A model generated the notes under the pieces. The model searched no databases. It was not told where the DNA came from and was given only the letters and a program-made list of their open reading frames with translations. A stretch of 64,000 nucleotides of DNA from Actimicrobium sp034313845 (GTDB taxonomy: Bacteria > Pseudomonadota > Gammaproteobacteria > Burkholderiales > Burkholderiaceae_D): assembly GCF_034313845.1 (NCBI RefSeq), contig NZ_JAVIWN010000004.1; one strand, written 5' to 3'. The position numbers and the translations under genes were made by a program. This document shows positions 18,423 to 26,240 of the stretch, in pieces; position 1 is the first letter of the stretch; each line of letters starts with the position of its first letter.

Positions 18423-19919
18423 TCAGAACAGCCCGGCCTGGGTTGATCCCGACCTCTTCTGCCCTGCACTGCCGCTGCCAGCGCGCTGCCGGATACCCGC
18501 GGCGACCTGCGCGTCGGCGACCCGGGAACGCGCCTCGCGTGCGGCTTTCAGATGGTCGACCAGTGGTGCCGGATAATCGCTACCGATGGTGACTCCGCAG
18601 TCCGCTTGCACGGCGGGCGACATGGTCCAGGGTTCAAAAATGTAGGCATCCGGCACAGCCTGCAGCGCAGGTAGCCATCGCCTTACAAATACCCCCTTGG
18701 GATCGAGTTCTTGCGCCTGCTTGACCGGATTGTAAGCCAGCATGCTGCCAGCTCCCGCCGTACCCGCATGAATCTGCATCTGGTTGTAGTGGATGGCCGG
18801 TTCGTAGTCGACAAATTCGCGCGCAAGAAACAGCGCCGGTTCGCGCCAATGCAGCCACAGTTCGTTGACCGCAAAAGAGAGCACCATCCCGCGCAGGCGC
18901 ATGTTTATCCAGCCCGTGTGATGCAGCATCTTCATCGCTGCATCCACCATCGGATAACCAGTCTCGCCGTTTTTCCACTGCACAAATCGCGCCGCATCGA
19001 ATTGCTCTTCGCGCAAACCTGTCATGCCGGGATGAATGTTATCGAATTCAAGCCGGGGCATCGATTCCATGTTCTGGAAATATCCCGCACGCCAGCTCAG
19101 CCGGTCGGCAAAAAAACGCAGGGCAGAAATCAGGCGTTCTTGCCGATAGGCGTTGGAAGCCATATCCGGCGAGCCCACGCGCCGGTTCATCGCCAGAACG
19201 ATTTCACGCATCGTGATCACTCCCTGAGCCAGAAACGGACTGAGCCGCGAGCATCCATGCTCGGCGGTTAACGGACTGGAAATCGACTGCGGATAACGGA
19301 TGATCTTGGTCCGGACGAATTCGGTCAGAAGGCGTATCGCTTCGGCACGCCCGCCTTTGATGCGACCGGGTTTATCGTGACCGGCGCCCTGCAGAGGCGT
19401 GACAGGCTCGGCCAGCATCGGGTCCAACCGCGACGGGACAATATTGCGAGGTGCCTTGACCGGCTCGCTGCTTGAATACGCTTCGAGTTCGGCGAGCCAG
19501 TCTCGCTTCGTGCGAGAAGTGAGTCCGCGCAGAACGCCATTCTGTGGATACTGGCGCCACAGCACGCCACGCTGCCGGCACCATGCGGCGACCTGTTTGT
19601 CACGCTGATACGAAACCCAGTTTCCGGTTTCTTCGTGACTCCACAGGGTGGCAAATGGCTGCTGCTGCCAGATTTTTTCAAATACTTCAGTGGCCGAACC
19701 GGTCATCTCGACAAGCTCGGCACCACGCTCCTGTAACGCCGCATTCAGGCTATCAAGGCATTCCCGGATGAAAGCGCCATGGGAGGCAGAGAAATCCGGC
19801 GCAAGAATGATATCCGGTTCATGCAGAAACAGCGCGAGCACGGGACCAGTCGCCGCAGCGTCCGTCAGCGGTGCGTGGTCTCGAATGCGCAGATCATGCT
19901 TGAACCAGACGATTTCCAT
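18423..19919 (-). CDS. phrB: Deoxyribodipyrimidine photolyase / cryptochrome family protein
   Basis: Light-dependent DNA-repair flavoprotein, 498 aa. The N-terminal alpha/beta antenna domain starts VWFKHDLRIRDHAPL. The C-terminal FAD-binding domain has LSPFLAQGVITMREI, WKNGETGYPMVDAAMKMLHHTGWINMRLRGMVLSF-type sequence and the aromatic stretch of the flavin electron-transfer chain. The C-terminal 40 residues are low-complexity. No four-Cys iron-sulfur motif was seen, so it is not the FeS type. Whether it repairs CPDs or acts as a cryptochrome cannot be told from sequence. Transcribed divergently from the mox locus. Confidence 0.88.
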   Translation of the reverse strand: MEIVWFKHDLRIRDHAPLTDAAATGPVLALFLHEPDIILAPDFSASHGAFIRECLDSLNAALQERGAELVEMTGSATEVFEKIWQQQPFATLWSHEETGNWVSYQRDKQVAAWCRQRGVLWRQYPQNGVLRGLTSRTKRDWLAELEAYSSSEPVKAPRNIVPSRLDPMLAEPVTPLQGAGHDKPGRIKGGRAEAIRLLTEFVRTKIIRYPQSISSPLTAEHGCSRLSPFLAQGVITMREIVLAMNRRVGSPDMASNAYRQERLISALRFFADRLSWRAGYFQNMESMPRLEFDNIHPGMTGLREEQFDAARFVQWKNGETGYPMVDAAMKMLHHTGWINMRLRGMVLSFAVNELWLHWREPALFLAREFVDYEPAIHYNQMQIHAGTAGAGSMLAYNPVKQAQELDPKGVFVRRWLPALQAVPDAYIFEPWTMSPAVQADCGVTIGSDYPAPLVDHLKAAREARSRVADAQVAAGIRQRAGSGSAGQKRSGSTQAGLF

Positions 19920-20083
19920 TAACTCGCTTCCTTCATCACTTTCCAGGAGTTCCGCCGGCGACCAGTTCAGGTGTCATTACCTGCGTTCCGAATCAAAAGA
20001 ACACTCGCCGGACGGCCCTACAGGATACGGCACTTTGCCAATTGACCTGTGTGCGTCGCTGCGCGCGTCGCTGTGCCCACTCG

Positions 20084-20100
20084 CTGGCACGTCCCCTGCT
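20084..20100 (+). promoter_or_regulatory. Candidate sigma-54 promoter upstream of moxR
   Basis: CTGGCACGTCCCCTGCT matches the -24/-12 consensus YTGGCACGRNNNTTGCW at 15 of 17 positions and has the diagnostic GG-N10-GC spacing. A start about 12 nt downstream would give a leader of about 55 nt before the moxR ATG at 20168. TGTGC repeats at about 20050 and 20072 are possible activator half-sites but sit unusually close to the promoter. Confidence 0.6.
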
Positions 20101-20167
20101 CTACCTCACCCACAAGTCCCAGCTCGAACAAACTACCTCTCCCACCCCATAGAAAGATGTCCCGGAC

Positions 20168-21181
20168 ATGGATGCACTGCTACAGGATTGGCGCACTCGT
20201 GCGTTGCAAGTGGAACAGGAGGTCGGACGGGCCGTCATCGGCCAGGCAGCGGCCCTGCGGCTGATCAATGTTGCGTTGTTTGCGCGCGGGCATGTGCTGC
20301 TCGAAGGCGATGTCGGCGTTGGCAAGACCACCGTGCTGCGGGCTTTTTCGCGGGTGATCGGCGGTGCCTTCGAGCGCGTCGAAGGCACCGTCGACCTGAT
20401 GCCGGGCGACTTGATTTACCACACCTTTGTGGATACGGAAGGCCGCCCGCGCATCGAGCCAGGGCCGCTACTGCGGCATGGCGAAGCATTGACAACGTTC
20501 TTTTTCAACGAGATCAACCGGGCCCGTCCGCAAGTGCAATCGCTCCTGCTGCGGGCGATGGCGGAACGCTCGGTGTCGGCCTTTAACCGCGAATACCGTT
20601 TTCCGCACATGACCGTGTTTGCCGACCGCAACCGCATCGAACGCGAAGAAACCTTCGAGCTGGCCTCGGCGGCACGCGACCGCTTCATGTTCGAGCTACG
20701 CATGATCACGCCGGTCGATCGCGAAGTACGCCGCGCGCTGGCGCTTGACCCGCTGTACCACGACGCCGACCTGCTGCTCGAACAGGTCACCCCGGCGATC
20801 CTGCCGTGGCAGGAACTCAACCCGATTGCCGCGGCCATTCAGACGAGTGTGTCGGCCAGCGCTGCGCTGCAAGACTATGTGCTCGACCTCTGGCAAGCGA
20901 CCCATACGCCGCGACAGTTCGGTATCGCCATCGATGGCGTCGACATGGAACGGCTGGTACTGGCCGGTGCCAGTCCGCGCAGCATCAGCAGTCTGATGCG
21001 TGCAGCACGGGTGGTGGCCTGGCTCGATGAGCGCACGTACCTGCTACCCGAAGACATCGCCACGGTGTTGCCTGCTGCGCTGGGTCACCGACTATTTTTT
21101 ACGCCGATCTACGAAATGCAGCATGCCGCCATTGCCGACGCCTTCGTTGCGCAATTGACCGCACGGATTGCTGCACCATGA
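20168..21181 (+). CDS. moxR: MoxR/MxaR-type AAA+ ATPase of methanol oxidation cluster
   Basis: AAA+ chaperone-like ATPase required in methylotrophs to make active methanol dehydrogenase, probably in metal or cofactor loading together with the MxaS, A, C, K and L proteins. It has 337 aa. Walker A is GDVGVGKTT (residues 47-55). The Walker B region reads FFFNEINRA (111-119), so the usual Asp of DEINRA is Asn114 while the catalytic Glu115 remains. It is the first gene of a tightly packed set, overlapping mxaS by 4 bp. A sigma-54-type promoter lies 68-84 bp upstream. Confidence 0.85.
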   Translation: MDALLQDWRTRALQVEQEVGRAVIGQAAALRLINVALFARGHVLLEGDVGVGKTTVLRAFSRVIGGAFERVEGTVDLMPGDLIYHTFVDTEGRPRIEPGPLLRHGEALTTFFFNEINRARPQVQSLLLRAMAERSVSAFNREYRFPHMTVFADRNRIEREETFELASAARDRFMFELRMITPVDREVRRALALDPLYHDADLLLEQVTPAILPWQELNPIAAAIQTSVSASAALQDYVLDLWQATHTPRQFGIAIDGVDMERLVLAGASPRSISSLMRAARVVAWLDERTYLLPEDIATVLPAALGHRLFFTPIYEMQHAAIADAFVAQLTARIAAP

Positions 21182-22062
21182 AAACGGACCCGTCCTTGCC
21201 GATGCCACCTGACCTCAACGACACCACCTTCCATTACCGGGTCGGTGGTCGCGCCGATGGCCGTCGTCCGGGCGCGCACGCCGGTCGCACCGGCGGGACC
21301 GGCAATGCATTCCTGGCCCACGCGCGGCTGTTCGATCATCCCGATCCGCGCCGGCTGGATTTGCGGGCGTCGCTGCGTGCCGGCACCAATGAATGGCTGG
21401 TGCGTACCTACCGGCAACGCGCCGCAGTGACGCTGCTGGCGGTGGTCGATGTATCGGCATCGATGGCATACGGATCGCCACGCAAGCTCGATGTCGCGGC
21501 TGATTTCGTTGCGTCCATGGGTGACAGCGCCTACCAGACCGGCGACACGGCAGGCCTGCTGGCTTTTGATAGTGCCACCCGTGATGACCTGTACCAGCCG
21601 CCCCGGCATAGTCGCGTGATCGGCCAGGCCATGGCCGCGCAACTTCGCGCTGCCGCACCTGCTCGTGCTCCGGGTTGCGGCGTCCAGGCGGCGCTGCAGC
21701 CACTGGCAGGACGCGAGGCCCTGGTGTTTCTGGTCTCCGATTTTCACTGGCCGCTGGAACAGGTGGCAGCAGCGCTCGACCTGCTGGTGCGGGCATGGGT
21801 GGTGCCCCTGGTACTGTGGGACGAGCAAGAAATGCAGCCGCCTGCCCTGCCTCATTTTGTGCGCTTGCGGGATGCCGAAAGTGGCGCATTGCGTTCGCTG
21901 TGGCTCACGCCACGGCTGCGTCGCCAGTGGCAGGAACAGTTGGCCGAACGCCGTCGACAACTCGACGTCCTGTTCGCCAAGCGCCAACTACATCCGCTTT
22001 ACCTGACCGGTCGCTACGACCCGATACAGTTGTCGCAGTACTTCCTGGAAGGCACACGATGA
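21178..22062 (+). CDS. mxaS: MxaS-like DUF58 protein
   Basis: A 294-aa DUF58-family protein with a von Willebrand A-like core. It has HARLFDHPDPRRLDLRASL-type DUF58 sequence at the N-terminus and the metal-site motif VVDVSASMAYGSP (DxSxS) at about residues 90-101. DUF58 proteins work with MoxR ATPases. The position between moxR and mxaA matches the classical mxaR-S-A-C-K-L order. ATG 21178 overlaps the moxR stop. The protein has no clear signal peptide, so it is probably cytoplasmic. The exact function is unproven. Confidence 0.8.
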   Translation: MKTDPSLPMPPDLNDTTFHYRVGGRADGRRPGAHAGRTGGTGNAFLAHARLFDHPDPRRLDLRASLRAGTNEWLVRTYRQRAAVTLLAVVDVSASMAYGSPRKLDVAADFVASMGDSAYQTGDTAGLLAFDSATRDDLYQPPRHSRVIGQAMAAQLRAAAPARAPGCGVQAALQPLAGREALVFLVSDFHWPLEQVAAALDLLVRAWVVPLVLWDEQEMQPPALPHFVRLRDAESGALRSLWLTPRLRRQWQEQLAERRRQLDVLFAKRQLHPLYLTGRYDPIQLSQYFLEGTR

Positions 22063-22937
22063 GACTCCTGCCATGGACACTTCTGGCGACCGTTCTGCTG
22101 TTTGCAAGCCAGCACGCCACCGCGGTTGTTCCACCCGGACGCGCCGAACTGTCGCGCAGTTATGGCATCGTCATCGGTGACGGTCTGCAGCAGCGCATCG
22201 CGCTGGGGACACCAGCGTCGCCCTTCATGCTGACCGGATTGCCGCCAACCGGACGCATCGGCAACTCGCTATGGCGGCGCAGCGCGGACATCGGGATCGA
22301 CGCTGCCGGTCAGCACTGGCTGCAACTGGACTACCAGATCATCAACACCCCGCAGACGCTGTCAGTCTGGACCTTGCCAGCGCTGACCCTTGCGGCCGGC
22401 ACCGGCACGCTTGCCGTGGCCGGCATGCCGTTTTCGATCGCGCCGTTCACCCCGGCGCAACCGTTTGATGCAGCGGCGCTGCCAGCGCTGCAACCGGATG
22501 ACGTCCCTGCAGCCGTCGCACTCGCCCCCATCGAACTGCGCATTCGGCTTGCCGCCATTGCCTTGCTGGCGACGCTGCTGGCATGGAGCAGCGTTATCGG
22601 CTGGCGGTACGTGCGACGCGGCCGGCATTTGCCGTTCGCACGGGCAGTGCGTGACCTGCATGCCCTGAGCGTGCAACCCGACACGACCGATCCGCTGGCG
22701 GCGCAGCGCCGGCTACACCATGCGCTCAACGATGCTGCCGGTGAGGTCGTGCGTCCGGCGACCCTCGCCCGCCTGCTGACCAGTTCGCCTTATCTGCTGT
22801 CCGAAAAAGCCGCACTCGCCGCGTTTCTGGCCACGTCGCAAACAGTGTTTTTTGGTACCCGGCCCGCACCTGACGCGGCGACGGTCATTGCGCTGGCGCG
22901 ACGCTTGCGCCGGCTTGAGCAACGGCACGCCCCATGA
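22059..22937 (+). CDS. mxaA: MxaA-like membrane protein
   Basis: About 292 aa. Signal peptide (about residues 1-23), a periplasmic domain, a membrane helix at about residues 167-188 (LAAIALLATLLAWSSVIGW) and a cytoplasmic C-terminal helical part. In methylotrophs mxaA, mxaK and mxaL are needed for calcium insertion into MxaF-type methanol dehydrogenase. Here the nearby enzyme is XoxF-type, so the metal could differ. The ATG at 22059 overlaps the mxaS stop (ATGA). Identification rests on layout and position more than on a motif. Confidence 0.75.
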   Translation: MRLLPWTLLATVLLFASQHATAVVPPGRAELSRSYGIVIGDGLQQRIALGTPASPFMLTGLPPTGRIGNSLWRRSADIGIDAAGQHWLQLDYQIINTPQTLSVWTLPALTLAAGTGTLAVAGMPFSIAPFTPAQPFDAAALPALQPDDVPAAVALAPIELRIRLAAIALLATLLAWSSVIGWRYVRRGRHLPFARAVRDLHALSVQPDTTDPLAAQRRLHHALNDAAGEVVRPATLARLLTSSPYLLSEKAALAAFLATSQTVFFGTRPAPDAATVIALARRLRRLEQRHAP

Positions 22938-23950
22938 GCGACTGGGCCTTGCCGAAGCTCCTGTTTGCATGGCCATGGTGCTTGCTGGCACTCGTGCTGG
23001 TCGCCTTGCCACTGCGCCGCCGACGCCATGAAGAACAGGTATTCGGATGGACAGGCTGGTTGCCGCCGGACCCGCTGGGATTGTGGCGCGCCCGACTGGA
23101 AATTGCGCTAGGCATGCTGGCCATCGCGGCCACCGTGCTCGGCTTGGCGGGTATCGCCTCGCCTGCCACCACCATCGAAAAAACCGGCAGCGGTGCCGAG
23201 ATACTCGTGCTGCTAGACCGCAGCGCCAGCATGGATGATGCCTTGCGCGAGCAGGGCGCGCAGACCCCGCTGACCGATAAATATGCCGAACCCAAGAAGC
23301 GCAAGATTGCCCGCGCTGCGCTGGCCGAGTTTGCCGCCGGCCGGCCGCACGATGCCATCGGCCTGATGATGTTCAGCGAAAACCAGTTTCAGGTGATGCC
23401 GTTCAACATGCGCCCCGACATGATCCAGGCCGCGATCCAGGCCGGTGGTGTCGGTTCGGGATTGGGCAATACCGATGTCGGTAGCGCCATGCTGGCGGCG
23501 GTGCGTACGTTTGATGACCGGCCTGACAGTGGCAGCCGGATCATCATGCTGGTATCGGATGGCGGCGCTCAAATTGCCCCGCCGGTGCGCGTGCAGATCG
23601 CCGCTGGCCTCCAGCGCAACCGCATCGCGCTGTACTGGATCTATCTGCGCTCGTACAACCAGCCGGCACTGGCCGACAGCGACAGTGCCGAATTTGATGA
23701 GGTGGCCGAAGTCGCGATGCACCGCTACTTCCGTTCGTTGTCCACACCGTATCGCGCTTTTGAAGCCGAGAACCAGGCCTCGATGCAGCGCGCCATCGAG
23801 GCCGTGGGCCGCCAGCAAATGCTGCCGATCACCTACCAGTTGCGGGTGCCGCAGGTCGACCGGGCCGCACTCTGCTACCTGATCGCCGCGCTCGCCTGCG
23901 CGACTTTATGGCTACTGCGCCGCAGCAGCAACCCGGGAGCTTCGCCATGA
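22934..23950 (+). CDS. mxaC: MxaC-like von Willebrand A protein
   Basis: A 338-aa membrane-anchored VWA-domain protein. A helix at about residues 12-27 and a second at about residues 53-75 flank an outward loop; the VWA domain then carries the complete metal-ion site start LLDRSASMDD (DxSxS) at about residue 96 and a C-terminal membrane helix (about 318-333). VWA proteins of this type act with MoxR ATPases. The gene overlaps mxaA and mxaK by 4 bp. Confidence 0.8.
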   Translation: MSDWALPKLLFAWPWCLLALVLVALPLRRRRHEEQVFGWTGWLPPDPLGLWRARLEIALGMLAIAATVLGLAGIASPATTIEKTGSGAEILVLLDRSASMDDALREQGAQTPLTDKYAEPKKRKIARAALAEFAAGRPHDAIGLMMFSENQFQVMPFNMRPDMIQAAIQAGGVGSGLGNTDVGSAMLAAVRTFDDRPDSGSRIIMLVSDGGAQIAPPVRVQIAAGLQRNRIALYWIYLRSYNQPALADSDSAEFDEVAEVAMHRYFRSLSTPYRAFEAENQASMQRAIEAVGRQQMLPITYQLRVPQVDRAALCYLIAALACATLWLLRRSSNPGASP

Positions 23951-24531
23951 AATCACGCACCATCCACCTCGCGGGCGGCGTGCTTGCCAGCGTCTTTCTG
24001 GTGGTCCTCGGCATGGCCATGACAGAGCGAACTGCCGCACTGGCATTGAACCGCGCCCTGCTCGCACCACCTGCCGTCGCTGCGACCGCTGCTCCCGAGG
24101 ACCCGCGCATCAGCGCCGCACGCGGCGTGCAACTGGCCCGCGCAAACGAGCTCGATGGTGCGCGACGCAACCTGCAATTGGCAGTACAGGGAAACGATGA
24201 GCGTGTCAGCAATCAGGCCCGCTTCAACCTTGGCAATCTGGCGCTGCGCGAGGCCCTCGCTATGCAGAGCGATGAAGAAAAACAGGCCGGACTGCTGGCT
24301 CTGGCGAAACAGCACTATCGCGAAGTCTTGCTGCGCGAACCGCAGTACTGGGCCGCTCGCTACAACCTCGAACGGGCGCTCTGGCTGGCACCGGAAGCAG
24401 GGATTGCGGCAACCGGCGACAGCATCAATACCGCCAAAGAACTGGAGGGCTCGACCAGCCGCAACAACACGAACGATGGCAGGGAAGGCGCCGCCACCAC
24501 CATGCAGCCCGATGGCGGAGGCTTGCCGTGA
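23947..24531 (+). CDS. mxaK: MxaK-like protein
   Basis: About 194 aa with an N-terminal membrane anchor (about residues 8-28) and a TPR-like helical region (ARGVQLARANELDGARRNLQLAV and NQARFNLGNLALREAL and HYREVLLREPQYWAARYNLERAL). The polar Gly/Asn-rich tail ends in GGGLP. Its position between mxaC and mxaL, with 4-bp overlaps on both sides, matches mxaK. By family knowledge it acts with MxaA and MxaL in metal insertion. Confidence 0.75.
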   Translation: MKSRTIHLAGGVLASVFLVVLGMAMTERTAALALNRALLAPPAVAATAAPEDPRISAARGVQLARANELDGARRNLQLAVQGNDERVSNQARFNLGNLALREALAMQSDEEKQAGLLALAKQHYREVLLREPQYWAARYNLERALWLAPEAGIAATGDSINTAKELEGSTSRNNTNDGREGAATTMQPDGGGLP

Positions 24532-25472
24532 AACTGCTGATGTGGCGACTCGCCTGGCGCGACCGATTACTTTCAGGTGCGGCGGTATTGCTGATCGTCG
24601 CCAGTGTCCTGCCGCCGGTCCCGCTGACGCGCACGGTGGTCAATCACCTGGTGGTGTTCGATATTACCCAGAGCATGTACGTGACTGACCAGCAGCGCGA
24701 TGGTCGCGCCGTCAGCCGTCTCGACGCCGCGCGTGAGGGACTGGTGCAGGCGCTGGGGCAACTACCCTGCGGCTCGCAGATCGGACTGGGGATTTTTTCC
24801 AGCCGGCGCACCTTGCTCTTGCTGGCACCGCTGGAAGTGTGCAGCAACCGGACCGAGCTGACACAAGCCATCCGGCAGATCGATGCACGCATGGCGTGGG
24901 AAGACGCCAGCGTGATCGTCCGTGGCGTCTACAGCGCGACCGACGTGGCCTACGAATTGCCGCAACATCCATCGGTCATCTTCATGACCGATGGACAGGA
25001 GTCGCCGCCGATCGAAACAATCCCCGACTTCGACCGCCCCAAAGGACGCATCAACGGCATGCTGGTCGGCGTCGGCGGTGACGTGGCACAACCGATTCCA
25101 CGCCTCGACAGGCAAGCCCGGCAAGTGGGCTGGTGGTCTGCCGGCGATGTCGTGCAGCGCCCGGCTCGGGCGGGATTGGGCCCAAGCCACGAACATCTGT
25201 CAGCGTTGCAGGGCCGCTATTTGCAGGCACTGGCGCAAGTCAGCGGATTGCACTACGGACGACTCGACTCCGACTCGGCACTGGTACGACTGCTGACCGA
25301 TGACCGCTTTGAGCGCTCGCTGGTGGTAGCGACCGATGTGCGCTGGCTGCCCGCCGCGCTGGCAGTATTTCTGCTCGCTGGTGTGTTCTTGACCGTGCCA
25401 CCGCAGCTGCCACGATGGATAACACGATGGCTGGCCCGGTGGCGACTGCGCAGAAACCGGCACACGTTGTAG
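24528..25472 (+). CDS. mxaL: MxaL-like von Willebrand A protein
   Basis: A 314-aa VWA protein. Starts with GTG at 24528, overlapping the mxaK stop (GTGA). An N-terminal helix (about residues 16-32) precedes a periplasmic VWA domain with VFDITQSMYVTD (DxTxS form of the metal site) and HPSVIFMTDGQESPP. The C-terminal helix is at about residues 278-295, followed by a basic end (RWLARWRLRRNRH). It closes the mxaRSACKL run. A sigma-54-type promoter lies 66 bp beyond its stop. Confidence 0.8.
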   Translation: MKLLMWRLAWRDRLLSGAAVLLIVASVLPPVPLTRTVVNHLVVFDITQSMYVTDQQRDGRAVSRLDAAREGLVQALGQLPCGSQIGLGIFSSRRTLLLLAPLEVCSNRTELTQAIRQIDARMAWEDASVIVRGVYSATDVAYELPQHPSVIFMTDGQESPPIETIPDFDRPKGRINGMLVGVGGDVAQPIPRLDRQARQVGWWSAGDVVQRPARAGLGPSHEHLSALQGRYLQALAQVSGLHYGRLDSDSALVRLLTDDRFERSLVVATDVRWLPAALAVFLLAGVFLTVPPQLPRWITRWLARWRLRRNRHTL

Positions 25473-25484
25473 CGTCGTTGTGCC
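25459..25484 (+). promoter_or_regulatory. Candidate activator-binding dyad (GGCACA...TGTGCC)
   Basis: Inverted half-sites GGCACA (25459-25464) and TGTGCC (25479-25484), 14 bp apart, overlap the mxaL stop and lie about 55-80 bp upstream of the sigma-54-type promoter at 25538. A related dyad (GCACA-C-TGTGC, 26040-26050) lies about 60 bp upstream of the xoxF promoter. The shared half-site suggests a common enhancer-binding protein, but this is inference from two sites. Confidence 0.3.
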
Positions 25485-25537
25485 AGGCACGGATGACCTG
25501 CCCGAACCGGTGTCGGTCGTGGCCACACCGACAGCAG

Positions 25538-25552
25538 TGGCACTGATCTTGC
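25538..25552 (+). promoter_or_regulatory. Candidate sigma-54 promoter upstream of the small exported protein
   Basis: TGGCAC-TGATC-TTGC is an exact match to the core TGGCAC-N5-TTGC with GG-N10-GC spacing. A start about 12 nt downstream (about 25564) would give a leader of about 20 nt before the ATG at 25584. This is the best core match of the three sites seen in the locus. Confidence 0.65.
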
Positions 25553-25583
25553 GGATGAGATGTTTTCTGAAACGGGAAACACC

Positions 25584-25946
25584 ATGACTTTTTTATCGCC
25601 ACGCCTCGCAACGGGCACCCCGCTTCTGCTTCTGCTGGCGATTGCTGCGCCGATGACCGCGCAGGCAAACGATTTTCCGACCGCGTCGCGGGTCGAGTAC
25701 GTGTTCGAATGCATGAAGAATCACGATAGCCAATACGAGTATCTGTACAAGTGCTCCTGCTCGATCGACGCCATTGCAAAGCAACTACCGTTCAATGATT
25801 ACGCCGAGCTCTCCACCGCAAACCGCCATCAGGGATTAGGCGGCGAGCGCGGTGCTGAATTTCGTGACCCGACTCTCGTCAAGGACATGGTCAGAAAATA
25901 CAAGCAGGTCGAACAGATTGCGGCTGATGCCTGCTTTATCAAATAA
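25584..25946 (+). CDS. Small exported protein of the xox locus, function unknown
   Basis: About 120 aa. A signal peptide (about residues 1-31, cleavage near AQAND) precedes a mature part of about 90 residues with conserved-looking Cys at YVFECMKNH, YKCSCSID and ADACFIK. Four Cys in a small periplasmic protein suggest disulfides or a metal site. No family was recognised. It stands alone between mxaL and xoxF with its own sigma-54-type promoter 32-46 bp upstream. Its position resembles that of the small accessory genes (mxaD or mxaE) of classical clusters, but similarity could not be shown. Confidence 0.75.
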   Translation: MTFLSPRLATGTPLLLLLAIAAPMTAQANDFPTASRVEYVFECMKNHDSQYEYLYKCSCSIDAIAKQLPFNDYAELSTANRHQGLGGERGAEFRDPTLVKDMVRKYKQVEQIAADACFIK

Positions 25947-26039
25947 CGCGTGCCGCAGACCGGGCCCTCCTGCGCGGTCAGGCCACTTGTTATTGCTCGC
26001 CCTCGCGGAACACATCGTCTTTCCGTTGTTCAGCAAACG

Positions 26040-26050
26040 GCACACTGTGC
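26040..26050 (+). promoter_or_regulatory. Candidate activator-binding palindrome upstream of xoxF
   Basis: GCACA-C-TGTGC is a perfect dyad with a one-base centre. A second, weaker inverted repeat (CCGTT/AACGG, 26023-26040) abuts it. Both lie 57-85 bp upstream of the xoxF sigma-54-type promoter, a plausible place for an enhancer-binding protein. Confidence 0.3.
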
Positions 26051-26106
26051 AGCGCCGTCAAGCCCGCTTTGCCTGCGCAACCACTGCCCCGCCTCGCCAT
26101 CGCCGA

Positions 26107-26123
26107 CTGGCATGGTAAGTGCT
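26107..26123 (+). promoter_or_regulatory. Candidate sigma-54 promoter of xoxF
   Basis: CTGGCATGGTAAGTGCT matches YTGGCACGRNNNTTGCW at 15 of 17 positions with GG-N10-GC spacing. The predicted start near 26134 leaves a leader of about 107 nt before the xoxF ATG. The leader holds a short hairpin (ATGCG/CGCAT, 26191-26205) and ends with a GGAGG ribosome-binding site (26231-26235). Confidence 0.65.
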
Positions 26124-26240
26124 GAACCTTGCAGACGACTGGTCGTCGACAGCGAGAGTCTTTGGAGAGATTTCCGCCGGTAAGGGCAGCATGCGTTTTC
26201 CGCATCACGACAAACATCACAATAATTATTGGAGGTAGAC

